Shown piece by piece: positions 35,222-47,420 of a stretch of 64,000 nucleotides of DNA. Made by a program: the position numbers and the translations under genes. Origin of the DNA: Sarcomyxa edulis (Eukaryota > Basidiomycota > Agaricomycetes > Agaricales > Mycenaceae); assembly GCA_009761415.1 (NCBI GenBank), contig QUOL01000001.1, positions 992,001 to 1,056,000 of the forward strand. Direction: 5' to 3'. Numbering within the stretch: the stretch's first letter is position 1; each line of letters opens with the position of its first letter. The notes under the pieces are model-generated. The model did no database searches. It saw nothing but the letters and a program-made list of their open reading frames with translations, and was not told the origin of the DNA.

Positions 35222-36517
35222 ATGGCAAACGTCGTCCATTCCCCCATCGGTTTCCATGCTCGTCCAGTCACTCATGCCCCATCGCCCTTTGGCTTTGGAT
35301 TCGGTCTTTCATCATCTACTATATCTACGGGCTGGTCTCCATCCCCAGCATTCGCAAATCCATCAGCACTTCATCAATTTACATCTGCCATGAATCAACA
35401 GCATTCTCCTTCTATTTCAAATACCAATACCCACAATGTTCCCTCTGCTCCTTCATCTCGTCTCGGAAAGAGGAGACATGACCAGGAAGAGCAGGACGAT
35501 GAGCCACGAGGCAATACACCATCAGACCAGTCTATGGCCGACCGGAGCCCGACCCCAGAGAAACCGAGACGAATTATCCCGAAACGCGCTCGTATGATGG
35601 ATCCTGGTTTAGCAAATGATAAAAGCAAAGAGAATAAGGCTCCTGGTGGGAGTGGCGACGATGACGTTGAAGTAGGTTTACTGCTGGGTGCGTGCTTTTT
35701 CCGTGCTTTTTCCGTTCTTTGAGACTTTACCTCCCACTCATCGTGTCCAACAGAGAGCTTGCCGACCAACTCGCTGCTCCCTCTAATTCGATCTCTCATT
35801 TCGAACCACCCAGAACTGAAACCAGTCATCTTGAAGTTGATACCCAATCCGACAGCCGAGCACGCCGTGAGTATACTGGATAAAGCAGCCAAGAAGCTCT
35901 TTGATTCTTATCCCTACTCGACTGCTACTGGTTCGGCGTTTGGTTCACACCGATCAAGCACGTCGAGTGGTGGCTTCGGTCAACGCTTCGGCCAATCCCA
36001 CACAGCATCCACTAGTGGCAATAGCGAGGCGTATATTCGAAATCGCCTTCAAGGACCCGTGGGAGAGTTTGTGTCGACCTGCATGACATATCTTCCTTAC
36101 TTTTCCTACATTCCGGCTACCTCGTCGTTGCAGGATAACTCGAGCTCCCAGGCTATAGCTTCGCATCTACCCGCGTCGCAGCAACGGGACCCTATGGACA
36201 CAGAACATGTGCTAGCAGCGCTTACGCGACACGTGCTCTCACAGGCAGCTATCACACAATCAATGCTGATGCCGTTACTTTTACCACGACTGCAGCAGGA
36301 GTGGCAGGCGTGGGCGAATGCTGTGGACCAGAGATTTAACGGGGAACTGAAAGTGATTGGAGAAAAGACGATCAAGGGTTGGTTCCATGACTTGGATAGT
36401 ATCTGTGGTAGTAGAGTTGATGAGGCTGGGAGGGTGATGAAGGGGATACGCGACAAGCTGATTCAAGATGTAGGCTGGGCAGTAAGACCGTCGACCCAGG
36501 AGAGGATGGATGAGTGA
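35222..36517 (+). CDS. STS1: STS1/Cut8 nuclear proteasome tethering factor
   Basis: Two exons, roughly 410 residues. The N-terminal 130 residues are low-complexity (Ser/Pro/Phe). A basic patch with a nuclear-localisation look (RRIIPKRARMMDPG) and SRLGKRRHDQEEQD follow. The Cut8/STS1 domain starts at the exon junction: VGLLLESLPTNSLLPLIRSL, SNHPELKPVILKLIPNPTAE and SILDKAAKKLFDSYPYS. It ends with helices (LPRLQQEWQAWANAVDQRFN, FHDLDSICGSRVD). In fission yeast Cut8 tethers the 26S proteasome to the nucleus and is itself a short-lived proteasome substrate. MANVVHSP at 35222 is preferred over an in-frame ATG at 35075, which would add a leader-like Leu/Ser-rich stretch. Confidence 0.9.
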
Positions 36518-38669
36518 TATGATCTTACGTAATATGATACTTACGTAATAAATGATATTTACACGTGTTTGTCTAAAGCCTGCCACCCATGCTCGCCATC
36601 CTGCTTATAAATGGTGTTGGACTGCATGGCATCGAGTTTCAGCTCAGTAGCTTTTCGATGGTGAGCCTCCATGCCACTCGCAACGCCACTCTATACAACA
36701 CTTCACCCTCTTTTTATTTTGCCGGTCCGAATGGCGCAGCTGCGGAATATATTAGTTTCCGACGGTGGACAGGTGTTTCCTTAGACCGTGTGTGTGTGAG
36801 AGATTCTATTTCTGAACGGCGTACACTGTAGTAAGCAAGTATAAGCAGAAAAGTCCATAATTCTCCACGCGTACCCATCCGAAAAACACGCGGATGGCAC
36901 GCTACATAGAGTCATGTGCCACAGTGTGAGAGCGTGTTCGCCGTTTCCGATTTGCAGCGTTGGACAGGTACCAGGTATATGTCGGGAATTTGCAGAATCC
37001 TTTCGATTTTGGGGTGTCTACGACGAGGGTTCAGGGGCTAGTGACGGCAGAGATGGTGGTGGCTACTAGTGGCTACTCACTAAAATATTACAACCCTGCA
37101 ACCCTGCAACATGATTCGACGGACATCATTGATATCTTATCGGCCTTAACTCTTTACAGAAGGATCAAGTAAGTCTGTTATCAAATCGTGACGGTTGTGA
37201 GGAATAGAACAAGCGAAAGCTTGTTGACAGATGAGCGCCAGACGGGCGTTTGATAAAATTGAAATTGATATGAGATGGGGTACACCTCGATCGCCGTCCC
37301 AGTGGTGACTGAACGACTAAATAGCAAAGTATATAGTATCGTAATACCGGCGGTGAATCTCATACTCATATCTGGGACACTAATCCTGTGGCGTAGATCC
37401 GGTAACGATCGACTAAATGTAGTAGAAAACGTGCAAGTTACGGGATTATATTTAATGTTTCGAGTACCGGATTGTTGCGGGGAGCGAGCCTGGGGATATG
37501 AAGATATGAAGACGCGTTGTTGAAGCGAAGAAGGAAAGGAGCCGCGGAGTGTGAATCCGTGAATGGGTATATTGTTGAGTCTAAACGACCTTGCCAATCC
37601 CAACACTGCGAGAAATGGCAAATTATGAACAACAGGAATTTGATCCGAATCCGCACATTCTGGACGGATTCCTGCAAGATCCCGACAGGATTATCGACCT
37701 CGCTGAATGAGCTCCGAATCCACTGATTACGGCCACATCCCAGCCATATTCCCGGCCTGGCCTTGGCTTGAAGCTCGGAACTTATGGACTTAGCAAGATT
37801 TTTGGAATCAGATTAGCTACAGTCAATCTCGCGGTTACGCTCCGGCCTCGTCAACATTGTTATCGTACATTTTGGTGCTCTCCTCCCTTCTGTCATATTC
37901 TTTCACCTTCGGATACATCGCTAGCGCAAACATTCGAATTAGATTTGACACATAATATCTGGGAGCCTGAGGACAATTTTTGTTCGATATCCTCCGTTTT
38001 CTTACCTAGTATGTTCTTCATGTGGCTGACCATGATACCCTGTGATGGGTCGCAGCTGAGAAATGCATTCCGAAAATTCGATTTCTTAGGTGCCAAGGGC
38101 CTAGGCCTAAAACTGACGAACCGTCGTCAGTTTTTCGAGTTCAGCCACAGACGCGACTTGTCACGCGTTACGTGACCACCGACTTTCTCGTTCCTCGTTG
38201 ACGCTCGTACCCATCCGCATCTTCAGACGTTCATCTCGGAAGTACTATTGAGACACTCTTGAGAAAAGGTATGTTGCGATACTCATGTATAACCACATTA
38301 TTGAAGAAAATTGATTCCTTAAATTGGGGTCGACACAGCTCTTTGTCGCTCTCCTATCAGCAGATCGCGACACGTCATTATCTTCTCTGCGCTCGAGACC
38401 CATCTATATGCTCTCAAATAGAACAACATCCTCAAGAATACGACTCTCACAACTTGTCGACGGGTCCCTTTTCGATGCTAAGGCCCCTGAACTTTGCACT
38501 TTCGGCCCTTCTTGTGCCATTTTCCATATGTGTCTCGCTTTCTGGCAACGAAACTACTCTGGACGCGATATACGAACCTCTTCACTGTATCAACCATATA
38601 CAAGCCACTGTCAATCCCTTGGTACACAGCGCTATCTGTAAAGTCGAAGTCTACGGTCCGAAACTCGCC
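36518..38669. other. Gene-poor region, probable transposon 5' flank
   Basis: 2.15 kb without a recognisable gene. It has short direct repeats: cttacgtaata twice near 36525-36552, gtggctact twice near 37060, and caaccctg twice near 37100. An 11-bp inverted repeat lies at 38109-38134. Weak donor/acceptor pairs just upstream of the transposase (about 38268-38340) could be 5' leader introns. CACTA occurs at 37078, but no matching TAGTG end was found on the right side, so the element boundary is not fixed. Confidence 0.45.
38109..38134. repeat. Perfect 11-bp inverted repeat with 4-nt loop
   Basis: AAAACTGACGA, loop ACCG, TCGTCAGTTTT. It lies about 540 bp before the transposase start and directly follows the palindrome-like gggcctaggcc. 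It could be a protein-binding site, a hairpin or a transposon subterminal element. The function is not determined. Confidence 0.85.
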
Positions 38670-41600
38670 ATGCCTCCGAGTAACATACCACTACGAGTTA
38701 TCCAGGTGTGTAGATCTCAATCACAGTATGATGTCTCTTAACATTGATCACCTCTCAGGCCCCCACCTACTGGGGGGCTTTGGAGGACCTCTGTACCTGC
38801 AAATTCTACGGATGCGGCAAGACCCCCGACGGCTATAAAACTCAGTCCAAGAAGACAAAGAAGAATCACGAGAAGAAGGATCTCAAGGCTCAGGCTGATG
38901 CCCACTCTCTCGCGTTGAAACTTGCTGCAGAGAAATTGACCTTGCCAGCGACCATCCCTCGAACTCAGTCAGACCCGAATGTTTCTGCATCCGGAGTTTC
39001 ATCTGGTCCCAATGTCTCGCGTTCCAAAGACACTCCCTCTCTGGACTCTTCGCACTCCCAGAATCGCCGACCGGACACTGACGAGCACCGTGACTTCGGC
39101 TATGACTCGGATGATCATTTTGATCATCAGCCTATTGAAGATGGGCACATGTCTGATGACTCCCATGAAGAGGACGATAGACTCTCACGACAAGCTTCTA
39201 TTCTTCCGGAAGGCGAACAACATCACGAGGACTCTCCTACTCCCCCCGAGGTGGACCATCATCAAGATATCGACGACCTGGATGAGCCCCACGAGACCGC
39301 TGGAGACATTGGTGTACTCAATGTCGAGCTTGCCCCGGGTTTCCGGGAGCATCCAGCCATCCGTTTATTGTATCTCCAGACGGCTCTGGGTAGTATCTAT
39401 GGATCGGACACCGTTGTCGAGTCAAACAACAAACTTACGGATGGGCTGAACCTCATCGAGCTAGCGAACCCCAATATTCTGGAGTCTACTTCTAGTTTCC
39501 TCAAGCCCGCTCGGACTCTCGTTACTTGCAAACGGCGTCTTGGCATCAACGTGGACGATTTCATCGAACAGCGCCCCATCTGTACGGCTTGTTACAAATA
39601 CTATGCACCAAATACCTTCGACGCCCTCAAAAAACCAAACTGCACCGAAAAAAAATGCAAAGGTATTGTATACCGTGAAAAACGCGGTATTCCTGATCCA
39701 AAGACAGGCAAAGAATCGATCAAACGCATACCAGCCAAAATCCATTCGTACTCTCCCATTCTTCCGAACATTGAGCGCCTTCTCCTGCGACCCGACTTTG
39801 TGAGTGCCTTACGCGACAACAAGAAGATGGCGGACGAACCATTAGTTCCCGACGATATTCCCATGCATGATATTTACGACGGAGAAGCCTACCGAACGGT
39901 CGAGATTGGTCTTAGACGCATCATTGATCCTGATCTCGACGGAGCCATTGCGGACATTGAGGACTGCCCAGGATCACGGAAGCGACTTATCCTTTGCGAG
40001 TTAGGGCTCAATATGACAATCAACATGGATTGGTATGCTTTTCTGACATTCGTTCTCCTACAAACTCAATTGTCTCTTGCAATAGGTGCGGTATCACCGA
40101 TAATCGTCCCCATTCATGCGGTGCAGTATATATTGCCTTCAATGACCTCGATCGATCTGTTCGCTATCTCCCTCACAATGTTCTTCTTGTCATGACGATT
40201 CCCGGACCACATGAGCCAAGTCTCGAACAGCTCAATTACATTCTTTCACCTCTAATACGTGATCTCAAGATTCTGTACAAAGGGATCTTGTTTCGCACTT
40301 CTGTAGGCCTTCTCCATACTAACAACCTCCTCAGGTCGACTATTCAAGGTCTACGGACGCACCAATCCCGTCATGACTCATGGAGTTGCTACTCTGCAAG
40401 CCTGCGACATTCCTGCCTCACGAAAGCTCTCTGGTGCGGCTAGCCACAGCCATAAGACTCATCCTTGCAACGTCTGCTTTATCGTGCATGACGATATCAA
40501 TTCTGATGCTGGATACGATGTTTCAGGTAATGTTTTGCGTTTTTTGCGACGTTTTTGGTATCTCCAATTAGCCGTTGATGGCTGTTGATGATTTTTCAGG
40601 GTTTAAGCTACGAGACGACTACGTTCAGCTCAAACATGCCTTCAAATCACAAAAGGCCAAGACCAAAAAGAAGCGTGGTGAAATCCTCGACGAGTCTGGC
40701 TCTCGCCACACTCAAATCAACCTAATACCTGGCTGGCTTCCTATACGATCATCTCCCCACGATTTCATGCATAATTACTACTCTGGTGACTTTCTGCCGC
40801 CATCTTTGCACATAATCTATTCATATCTACATCTTTACCAGGAATGGTCTCCGATTTTTGGTATGATGTAGTCGATGCTGGGTACTTGCTTACCGCGTCT
40901 CAATGGCGTGATTTTGAGCAACACGTCAATAACGCTATATGGCCCTCGGGAATCGGTCGTCTCCCGGATAACGTGAGTTCAAGATACACATGATCATTTG
41001 TTGGCGCTAATTCATCTCTCAAAGCTCGGAACCAATCACTCGCTCCAAAAAGCTGATCAGTGGCGCACTCTTCTCAATGTTCAACATATTCTATTATGGC
41101 TGGTGTGGAGAAACAATACCGATGACAAGATAAGAACCACAGCTCCGGAGATTCCTTCGAATGCTAAGAAAATACCGAGCTTCAAACGCAATCCCGCCGA
41201 GGTCTACAAACTCGGTCTTTATCTTGCTGTGGCGGAAAGTATTCTCGCGTCGAAGGCAGTATCAATGGATCAAGTCAATCGTGCTCACGGATATCTTGTC
41301 CGTTACTGCAAGCTCTCTCTTCGTCTTGGAATCCATCTAAAGCCCAACCACCACCTCGCTATGCACTATCCGGCTATATTTCGGCGGTTTGGTCCGACGT
41401 ATGCTTGGTGGTTATTCGCGTTTGAACGGTTCAATGGCTACCTCGAGAACGTGAATTTAAACGGTCACGCTGGAGGCATAATGGAGCTAACAATCTTACG
41501 AAATTGGGTTCAACGACATCGCGTCTATGAAATGGCACGTTGTCTAGACTATATCTCACCATTTCTAACCTCCGTGATTTACAGATTTCCAATCTTCCTG

Positions 41601-42488
41601 CTAACGCAACAAAACATGAGAAGGACCTCATATCTCGTGTCGTCAAGGACAAAAGTCGAGTACGCGGTACATTTGCCATTCAGACTGCTGGATTCCAAGG
41701 AGGTACGTATATCATTGTACACTATGGTTTGCGACTAAAGGCGCAATATCTAGGATCGAGTATCAAGAAGTCCAAAGATACTGCCAAGACAACTAACCTG
41801 CGTGGTCTACATGATTGCGCGCTCATCTATCCACTTCTCCTTGACTACGCTCGCAAGATCTGGCCGGAATCCAACATCGTAAGCGATTTTGACTTCCAGG
41901 CTGTACCCGGTAGTGTTCCCCTTGTAGGCAACGGTTCTGCCACATCATATCCATTCATCTACAAGGACGGTATCCGGTTTGGGTCCCTCAACGCAAAAAA
42001 CACAACACAAGATCAATTCGGCACTGTCGATTTTACATTTGGCCGTATTCCTTGTCAATTCTTATATCATTTCGAGTTAAAAGTAGGTGTACATCCACCT
42101 GTGATGTGCTCAGTTATACGAAAGACATTTTCCGACAACAAGATTCCTATTTTGCCATTCGACATTGAGTACTTATACCATCGTTCTATGTTGGTTCATC
42201 ACTGACAAACTTTACAGAGGTACTGATCTTCGAACATATGTCACGTATGCGAACCGCTTCCACGCTCCCGAAGTCATTCCTACCTCCAATTTGGCTGGTG
42301 CAGTAGTCGTATTTGAAGCCGTGTCTCATGTTCTGGGAGATGTACCATTATGGCTTTTCCAGTCTTTCGATCGGGTATTATCTCTTCATTTATATTTTAT
42401 GTTATTCTCACAGTGTTACGTTTTTTGTCAGAGTGGAATTCGACCCGAAGAGTCTTGGGCAGAAGATGAGGATTCGGTTCAAGAATAA
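38670..42488 (+). mobile_element. CACTA-like DNA transposon (coding core; ends not located)
   Basis: The extent given is that of the transposase only. Terminal inverted repeats and target-site duplication were not recognised on either side. On the right only 112 bp separate the transposase stop from the stop of the convergent gene at 42601. Therefore either the right end lies within that gap, or the element carries that gene, or the end has been lost. Confidence 0.65.
38670..42488 (+). CDS. Tnp2-like (CACTA superfamily) transposase, agaricomycete type
   Basis: About ten exons joined by hand, roughly 1,050 residues. The start MPPSNIPLRVIQ joins APTYWGALEDLCTCKFYGCG, a Cys-rich N-terminus with a Lys-rich helix. 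An acidic, His-rich linker of about 130 residues follows. Then come a zinc-ribbon-like block (RPICTACYKYYAPNTF, NCTEKKCKGIVY), VIRYLPHN-like sequence with DWCGITDNRPHSCGAVYIAF, and DIPASRKLSGAASHSHKTHP with CNVC. After that are PHDFMHNYYSGMVSDFWYDV, IWPSGIGRLPDNLGTNHSLQ, ADQWRTLLNVQHILLWLVW, and the FAFERFNGYLENVNLNGHAG block typical of these transposases. The C-terminus ends ESWAEDEDSVQE. Every junction keeps frame except one at about 40300-40335, where the only plausible intron would be 32 nt and shifts frame. The copy may therefore be inactive. Confidence 0.8.
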
Positions 42489-42600
42489 TCTACGACTTGA
42501 GAAACAAGCGTATTGTACGGTACTTTACATTTTTTTATGATCTTCTTCTGTGTGCGTCACGGTATAGCAGGCCAAGAAAAATCAACGACGGACCAAGAAT

Positions 42601-44160
42601 CTAATTCTCTGTTTCACCGAACAATTCGTTTGCGTCAACATCACCCAAAATCTTGGCACGTTTGCCTACAAGAGCGGCGTTAGAGACGGGGACGTTGAGG
42701 CGACGTTTCTTCTGTTTCGACGAGTCGCTAACCCCATTTCCGGTGCTCTGACGCTTTTTCTCTTCATCAGGCTCAGGCTCGGCCTCATCCCACGCTGCAC
42801 CACTGCTCGCCACTCGTTTACCCATCCAATTGGGATTCTCCACCAATAATTCGGGTTTTACCATCCACGAGCGAACACGACCGGCGAGGTTGTTGGCTTT
42901 GAGCGGTACCGCGTTCCGTATCACGGGGCCTTTTGTGCGTTTGGTCATAAGCTTTGCCTTGTCGGGATCGGGGTCATCGAGACTATCGATGTCCTGGTAC
43001 AATTTACTGACCTAGCAGATATTATGTTTAGGTATGATTTCGAGGAAAAAAGGTGAAGAACTCACGATGTCGCTGCGATAATCGGGGCTCCGGGCAATAA
43101 ACACGTTCACCTCGCCTGGAACTTTATCGGGATCATCTTCGTAGTCTGACATTGCATTCAGAATGAATGCACTGTCATACTTCGCATCCGTGTACTCTGA
43201 ATTGGCCCGCTTCCTAATTCGTTGCTTCAGTGCCTATTCTCGTTTGGTGAGCATTCGCCCAAGCCGCCGAATATTTAATTGAATGCTTACCGATTCTGCA
43301 CGCGAATTTTTAGTCGAGCGCGCCAAACGATCGATGTTCATCTTCTCCTCAACTTCCTCCTCCAACATTTCCAGTCTCGCTTCTTCCGCTGCCGCTGCCC
43401 TCTCGCTGAGCTTCCGAGCCTTTTCAAATTCAGCTTTCATGTATTTCACCTTCCTCAAGACCTTCATTTTGAGGTCGACGTCCGAGATAGTCGGAAGCAT
43501 TTTCTTCGCTGGTGGCCAGGTATGTTCGCCGAATGATCGAATATGATTGACTACATCCCGCAAAGATTGAGCATTACCAGCTTCGTCTAGACTTACCCCC
43601 CACTTGAATCGTAAGTAAGGTTTGTCTGTCGATGGGTCTTTCGGCCATTGAGACTGATCGATACCGAATGGATAGGGCGGCAAATGTTTACCGGCCAAAC
43701 TGTTGCAGCCCAGCAACAGCTTCAAGGTCATCTCTATGAGTTTCTACGATCACGCGGAGTGTTAGTGAGATATTTGTCTTTCATCAATTAATTGAACCAT
43801 ATTTACCTTCATCTCGACAGACTTAGCCACCAAACTGGAAGCCCCAGGTTCTTCCATCTGTTCATCTTCATCCCCTGGGCCGTCTGTTCCACTGGGTGCA
43901 CTGGAACTATCACGACCGTCGATCCTATTCTCGGCTTCGTCGTCCCACGTAACTTCGATATTCAACTCTTCGTGAAGAATTCCCAAGTGGCCTATGAGCT
44001 TGTCCACCTTGTGGGTTAATTCCTTGATGTCCAAGCGAAGGATTCCAATCTGCATTTCTGACTTATGTTTGTAGGATTCGTATTCGGAGCGGATCTCCTC
44101 AAAGTTGATCTGTAGGGCATCAAGGCGCCTTTGAGCAGAGTTGGGTGCGTTTGCAGCCAT
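42601..44160 (-). CDS. Unrecognised coiled-coil protein
   Basis: Four exons (about 44160-43807, 43735-43290, 43232-43071, 43013-42601), roughly 450 residues. The family was not recognised. MAANAPNSAQRRLDALQINF begins a coiled coil (EEIRSEYESYKHKSEMQIGI). An acidic Ser/Gly linker follows (DGPGDEDEQMEE). Next are a folded-looking block (LPPYPFGIDQSQWP, PYLRFKWGVSLDEAGNAQSL, VVNHIRSFGEHTWPP) and a second charged coiled coil (YMKAEFEKARKLSERAAAAE to RAESALKQRIRKRA). The C-terminus is basic with nuclear-signal-like runs (KQKKRRLNV, GKRAKILGD). The composition suggests a nuclear protein; that is inference. It converges on the transposase with 112 bp between stops and could be host or transposon cargo. 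The start is the first Met in a clean frame. Confidence 0.7.
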
Positions 44161-44700
44161 GAATGTGAGGGAGAAAAGTGGGTGAAAAGCTGCGAGCGTT
44201 GACGTTGGGCTCAAACTTCGACCATCATAATCGAAGAAAGCATATTCGACGAGTGCTTCCAAAGTCCTCGGAGCTCGCTTTTTTGGTTTCTAATTAGTAT
44301 ATTCCTTGCCCACATGCATGCCCTACTAGTTACAGATTTATACAACCCTTTTTTGAACTCGCAGCATGTTGGAAATGAGTGTGGCATTAGCAGTAACAAT
44401 GTCGAAGCAGCTGCTGCCGCCAACCATGCACCTTGGGTACAAGATTCCCTTGCTTTAGAATGCGGAAGGAACTTGGCCCGAAATGGGACTATAATGTATC
44501 AGTAAGGTGGAAAACCCTTCAGAATTCCGAAATGGAGAGAATACGAGCGGAATACGAGCGGAATGATGGTCGAATCCGATCATTCCCGGCGCATTGCCAA
44601 AACCGGTAATCTGCGCTTTCTCGCAGTGCAACCAAACCACCAAAAATCGGGCAAAAAACTTGCTCACTGACGAAAACACCCGGCCACCAGCGAGGACGGC
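44161..44700. other. Intergenic region between divergent genes
   Basis: Divergent spacer of about 540 bp upstream of the minisatellite. It has a direct repeat (gagcggaatac) near 44540-44560. No gene was recognised on either strand. Confidence 0.45.
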
Positions 44701-44790
44701 CACGACGACGACCAGGAGGACCAGCTGCACGACGACCAGGAGGCGACCAGGAGGCGACCAGGAGGACCATCGACGACGACCAGGACGACT
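44701..44790. repeat. GACGACCAGGAG-type minisatellite
   Basis: About 90 bp of imperfect tandem units of 9-12 bp built from gacgaccaggag and gcgaccagga. It lies just before the PPR-like gene's ATG. Frames through it are open on both strands only because of the repeat composition. Confidence 0.85.
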
Positions 44791-44800
44791 CGGCCCATGC

Positions 44801-46714
44801 ATGCACCATCATGTCTTTCGCCCTCTCAACAACGTCAATAGCACCCTCTCTGCTATATTTCGTGTTGCTGCTGCTGACGCCTGGACACGACGTGCTGTAA
44901 GCTCGATTTCGCGTGTCCCACCTCAAAATCACTCCGTAAACCGACCTGTAGAAACCCTTGATGCATCCATATTCCCAAAAAATATATCCGGGAGATCCCA
45001 CCGAAAAGACCTTTCCCGGTGTGTTATATCCCTTCCACTTTCCTCGTGTGACCTTTTTTTTCTAAACAGTTAATGTCCGCCGAGTAGGTCACATAAGCCT
45101 GATATCATAACCCCAATTTGTGGTGTCCGATCGCTCCCGAGGACCACCACCAACTCCTCGTCTTCTTCTCCAGTGACCGCACCCCAAATCCTTTCTCGGC
45201 GCTCATTCCACGCGTCTAACCACTTGAGAACATATGGCCAAGATGCATCACATGCCGTACCTATGGGAAAACGCAGGATATCTCATCGTCATGTCAGCGC
45301 CGCGGACGTGGACGTCGAATCGTTATTCCGTCATGACACACTCCTAGATGAGGGGGAACACGACGAATCAGCCTATCACTCTGGGAAATCTGAATTCATC
45401 AGTGACCGCGTTGGGACCTCGGAAACGCTCCCTGAACCAAAGATATCTATGGCCAAGTCCAGGAAATCGCTCTATCGAAATCTAATATACCTTCTATCGT
45501 ACCATTCAAATCGAGCGCCTCCTCTTTCATTTCTCATCCAATACCATAATTCCCACATACCCCCTCTTCGCTCGACTCGCTCTTACAATCTGCTTATTGC
45601 TCTCTCAATCCGCCACGCCTCATTTGGTACGGCTCAACAACTATTCGCGGAGATGCGAAGCGAACATGTACATATGAATGAAGATACATCAAAATTACGC
45701 GTACGCTGGCTCGTACAAGCTGGGTGGTGGACTCTAGCTTGGAAAGAGGTTGTGGCGACAGACATTGAGCCACGATCCTGGCCCGTCCCTGGTGAAGAAT
45801 ATCGTGCTGGTGGCCAGGGTATACCATTGTCTATATGGCTCGAATTTCTCGGGTCTATGAGGAGAGGCGCCATCAGAGGACCAGTGTGGAGACGGAAGAA
45901 AAGGATGAATGCACGAGACGTCATGGTCAAAGGTCCAGCTGTGAGAATCGTGAAGGAGACCAACAACCCAGTTGGTCTTCATTCCAGACGTTTCAGTGAG
46001 CTGTTGGAGCACCCTCCCATGCTGACACATCAAGAAGTAGTTGCGACGCCACCAAGAACCATTTACTTCGTCGTCCGAATGCTATTGCGGTACAACGATA
46101 AAGAATCTGCCATGACTATCGCGACATCGTATTTCGAACATCTTCCCGAAGTCCTAGGCACCAAGTGGTGCAACACATGCATGGATATCATACACCTGTT
46201 GATTGCCTTTGGGTCGTCCAAGAAGCGTCTTTCGAAATTCTGGGATGACCGCCGGATTCTCAAGAAGTTGCTCTCTTATCATGCCGAGTTTCGACCCACT
46301 TCCACGACTCTACTATTACTGCTGCGATCATTGTCGCGCACCAAACAATGTGGAACAATGGCCTACAAACTCTGCCGGACATTCGTACACATATGGGGGC
46401 CTCGCGTGGAGGATAGACGTGTACGGAGACGCGTCCTGAAGCTCGCTCTGAAAGAGAACCAAGCGTGGATAGTGCGGAAAATGCTCGAACGAGAGGATTA
46501 TTGGAGGGACCACTGCATTGTAGAGCAAGAGGCTAGGGAGAGACATGCGAAGCCATTACCTCAGGAACTAGTCCAGGCACCGTATCGAGAGATTTTCAAA
46601 AAGGTGGGAAGAGAACGACGGTTATGGAGGGGAGTTCGATGGAGAGTTAGGAGGTATCAACAACTTGCACAGAACGCAGGCCTGTTTGGGAATAAAAGTG
46701 ATTTCTATGGTTAG
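44801..46714 (+). CDS. PPR-like mitochondrial protein
   Basis: A proposed exon 1 (44801 to about 45020) starts MHHHVFRPLNNVNSTLSAIF and AWTRRAVSSISR, with almost no acids, like a mitochondrial presequence. A 150-nt intron leads to the main exon (45173-46714, about 510 residues). This begins TAPQILSRRSFHASNHLRTY, again presequence-like. Pentatricopeptide-like helical hairpins follow: STRSYNLLIALSIRHASFGT, AQQLFAEMRSEHVHMNE, IYFVVRMLLRYNDKESAMTI and the basic C-terminus RLWRGVRWRVRRYQQLAQNA. PPR proteins bind organelle RNA and act in processing or translation. No specific orthologue was recognised. The main exon is solid. The exact first exon and donor are a best guess, because only one frame-keeping donor (cggt|gtgtta) was found. 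Confidence 0.65.
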
Positions 46715-46994
46715 GAACATGTGGGAAGATGAGATATCGCTGTCTAGTTGTCAATTCACCCCCAAGATGGAGCCGAACGCCATTGACCTCATTCGAATCA
46801 TGAACTCATTTCGGTCGAAAACAAAAGAGCAATTAACCGGATGCGATTCTATACGTCGTCCCTATGTGGTAGAGATCTCTGGAATAGGAACGCCGCTATC
46901 ACCAAGATGGAGCGCGTCGCTACCCCTCCAAAAAAGAGGTGGCCACGCGTTTTCAGCATGGTGCGGAGCCGTCTTAGGAAGAGACTGTCAGTGC

Positions 46995-47028
46995 CAGCCA
47001 ATGAAGGGGAGCAGCCAATGAAGGGGAG
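46995..47028. repeat. 17-bp tandem duplication
   Basis: Two adjacent perfect copies of cagccaatgaaggggag. Confidence 0.9.
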
Positions 47029-47363
47029 AGTGCTTCGGATTGGTTAGAAGCGAATTGTGAGTCGGAAAAAGGAAATAATGTGGTATTGGACCGAGAAGAC
47101 CGTTGCGATATCAAGCTGATATACGTAGAGGTGTACCTGTCCACATGTGCAGCTGTGTGTGTTTTTCGGAGGAGTATACAATTAATTAGAAAGCAGTAGA
47201 TTCAAGGACTGTCTCGTGCCAGATCGAGGATATCGATTGAGTTTTTCTTACGGCACCCACTGTCAGCCTTATTTCTCGACAAGGCATCCGATATAATATT
47301 CAGGACGCGTCACCAGCGCTTCAGCGTATGTTCAGTTGACTGCACTAACGACAGCCAGCAGCC

Positions 47364-47420
47364 GACGGGCGACGGGCGATGGGCGACGGGCGTACTCTCG
47401 GGCGTACTCTCGGGCGTACT
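47364..47420. repeat. Compound tandem repeat (7-bp then 12-bp units)
   Basis: Four copies of gacgggc (one with t for c) run directly into two and a half copies of gtactctcgggc. Confidence 0.9.

Noticed and set aside
37078..37082. CACTA as left end of the transposon
   Set aside because: A 5-bp match is expected by chance and no reverse-complement TAGTG terminus was found near the right side.
44594..44800. Thr/Arg-rich upstream extension of the PPR-like gene
   Set aside because: Its sequence is produced by the GACGACCAGGAG minisatellite and lies before a better presequence Met at 44801.
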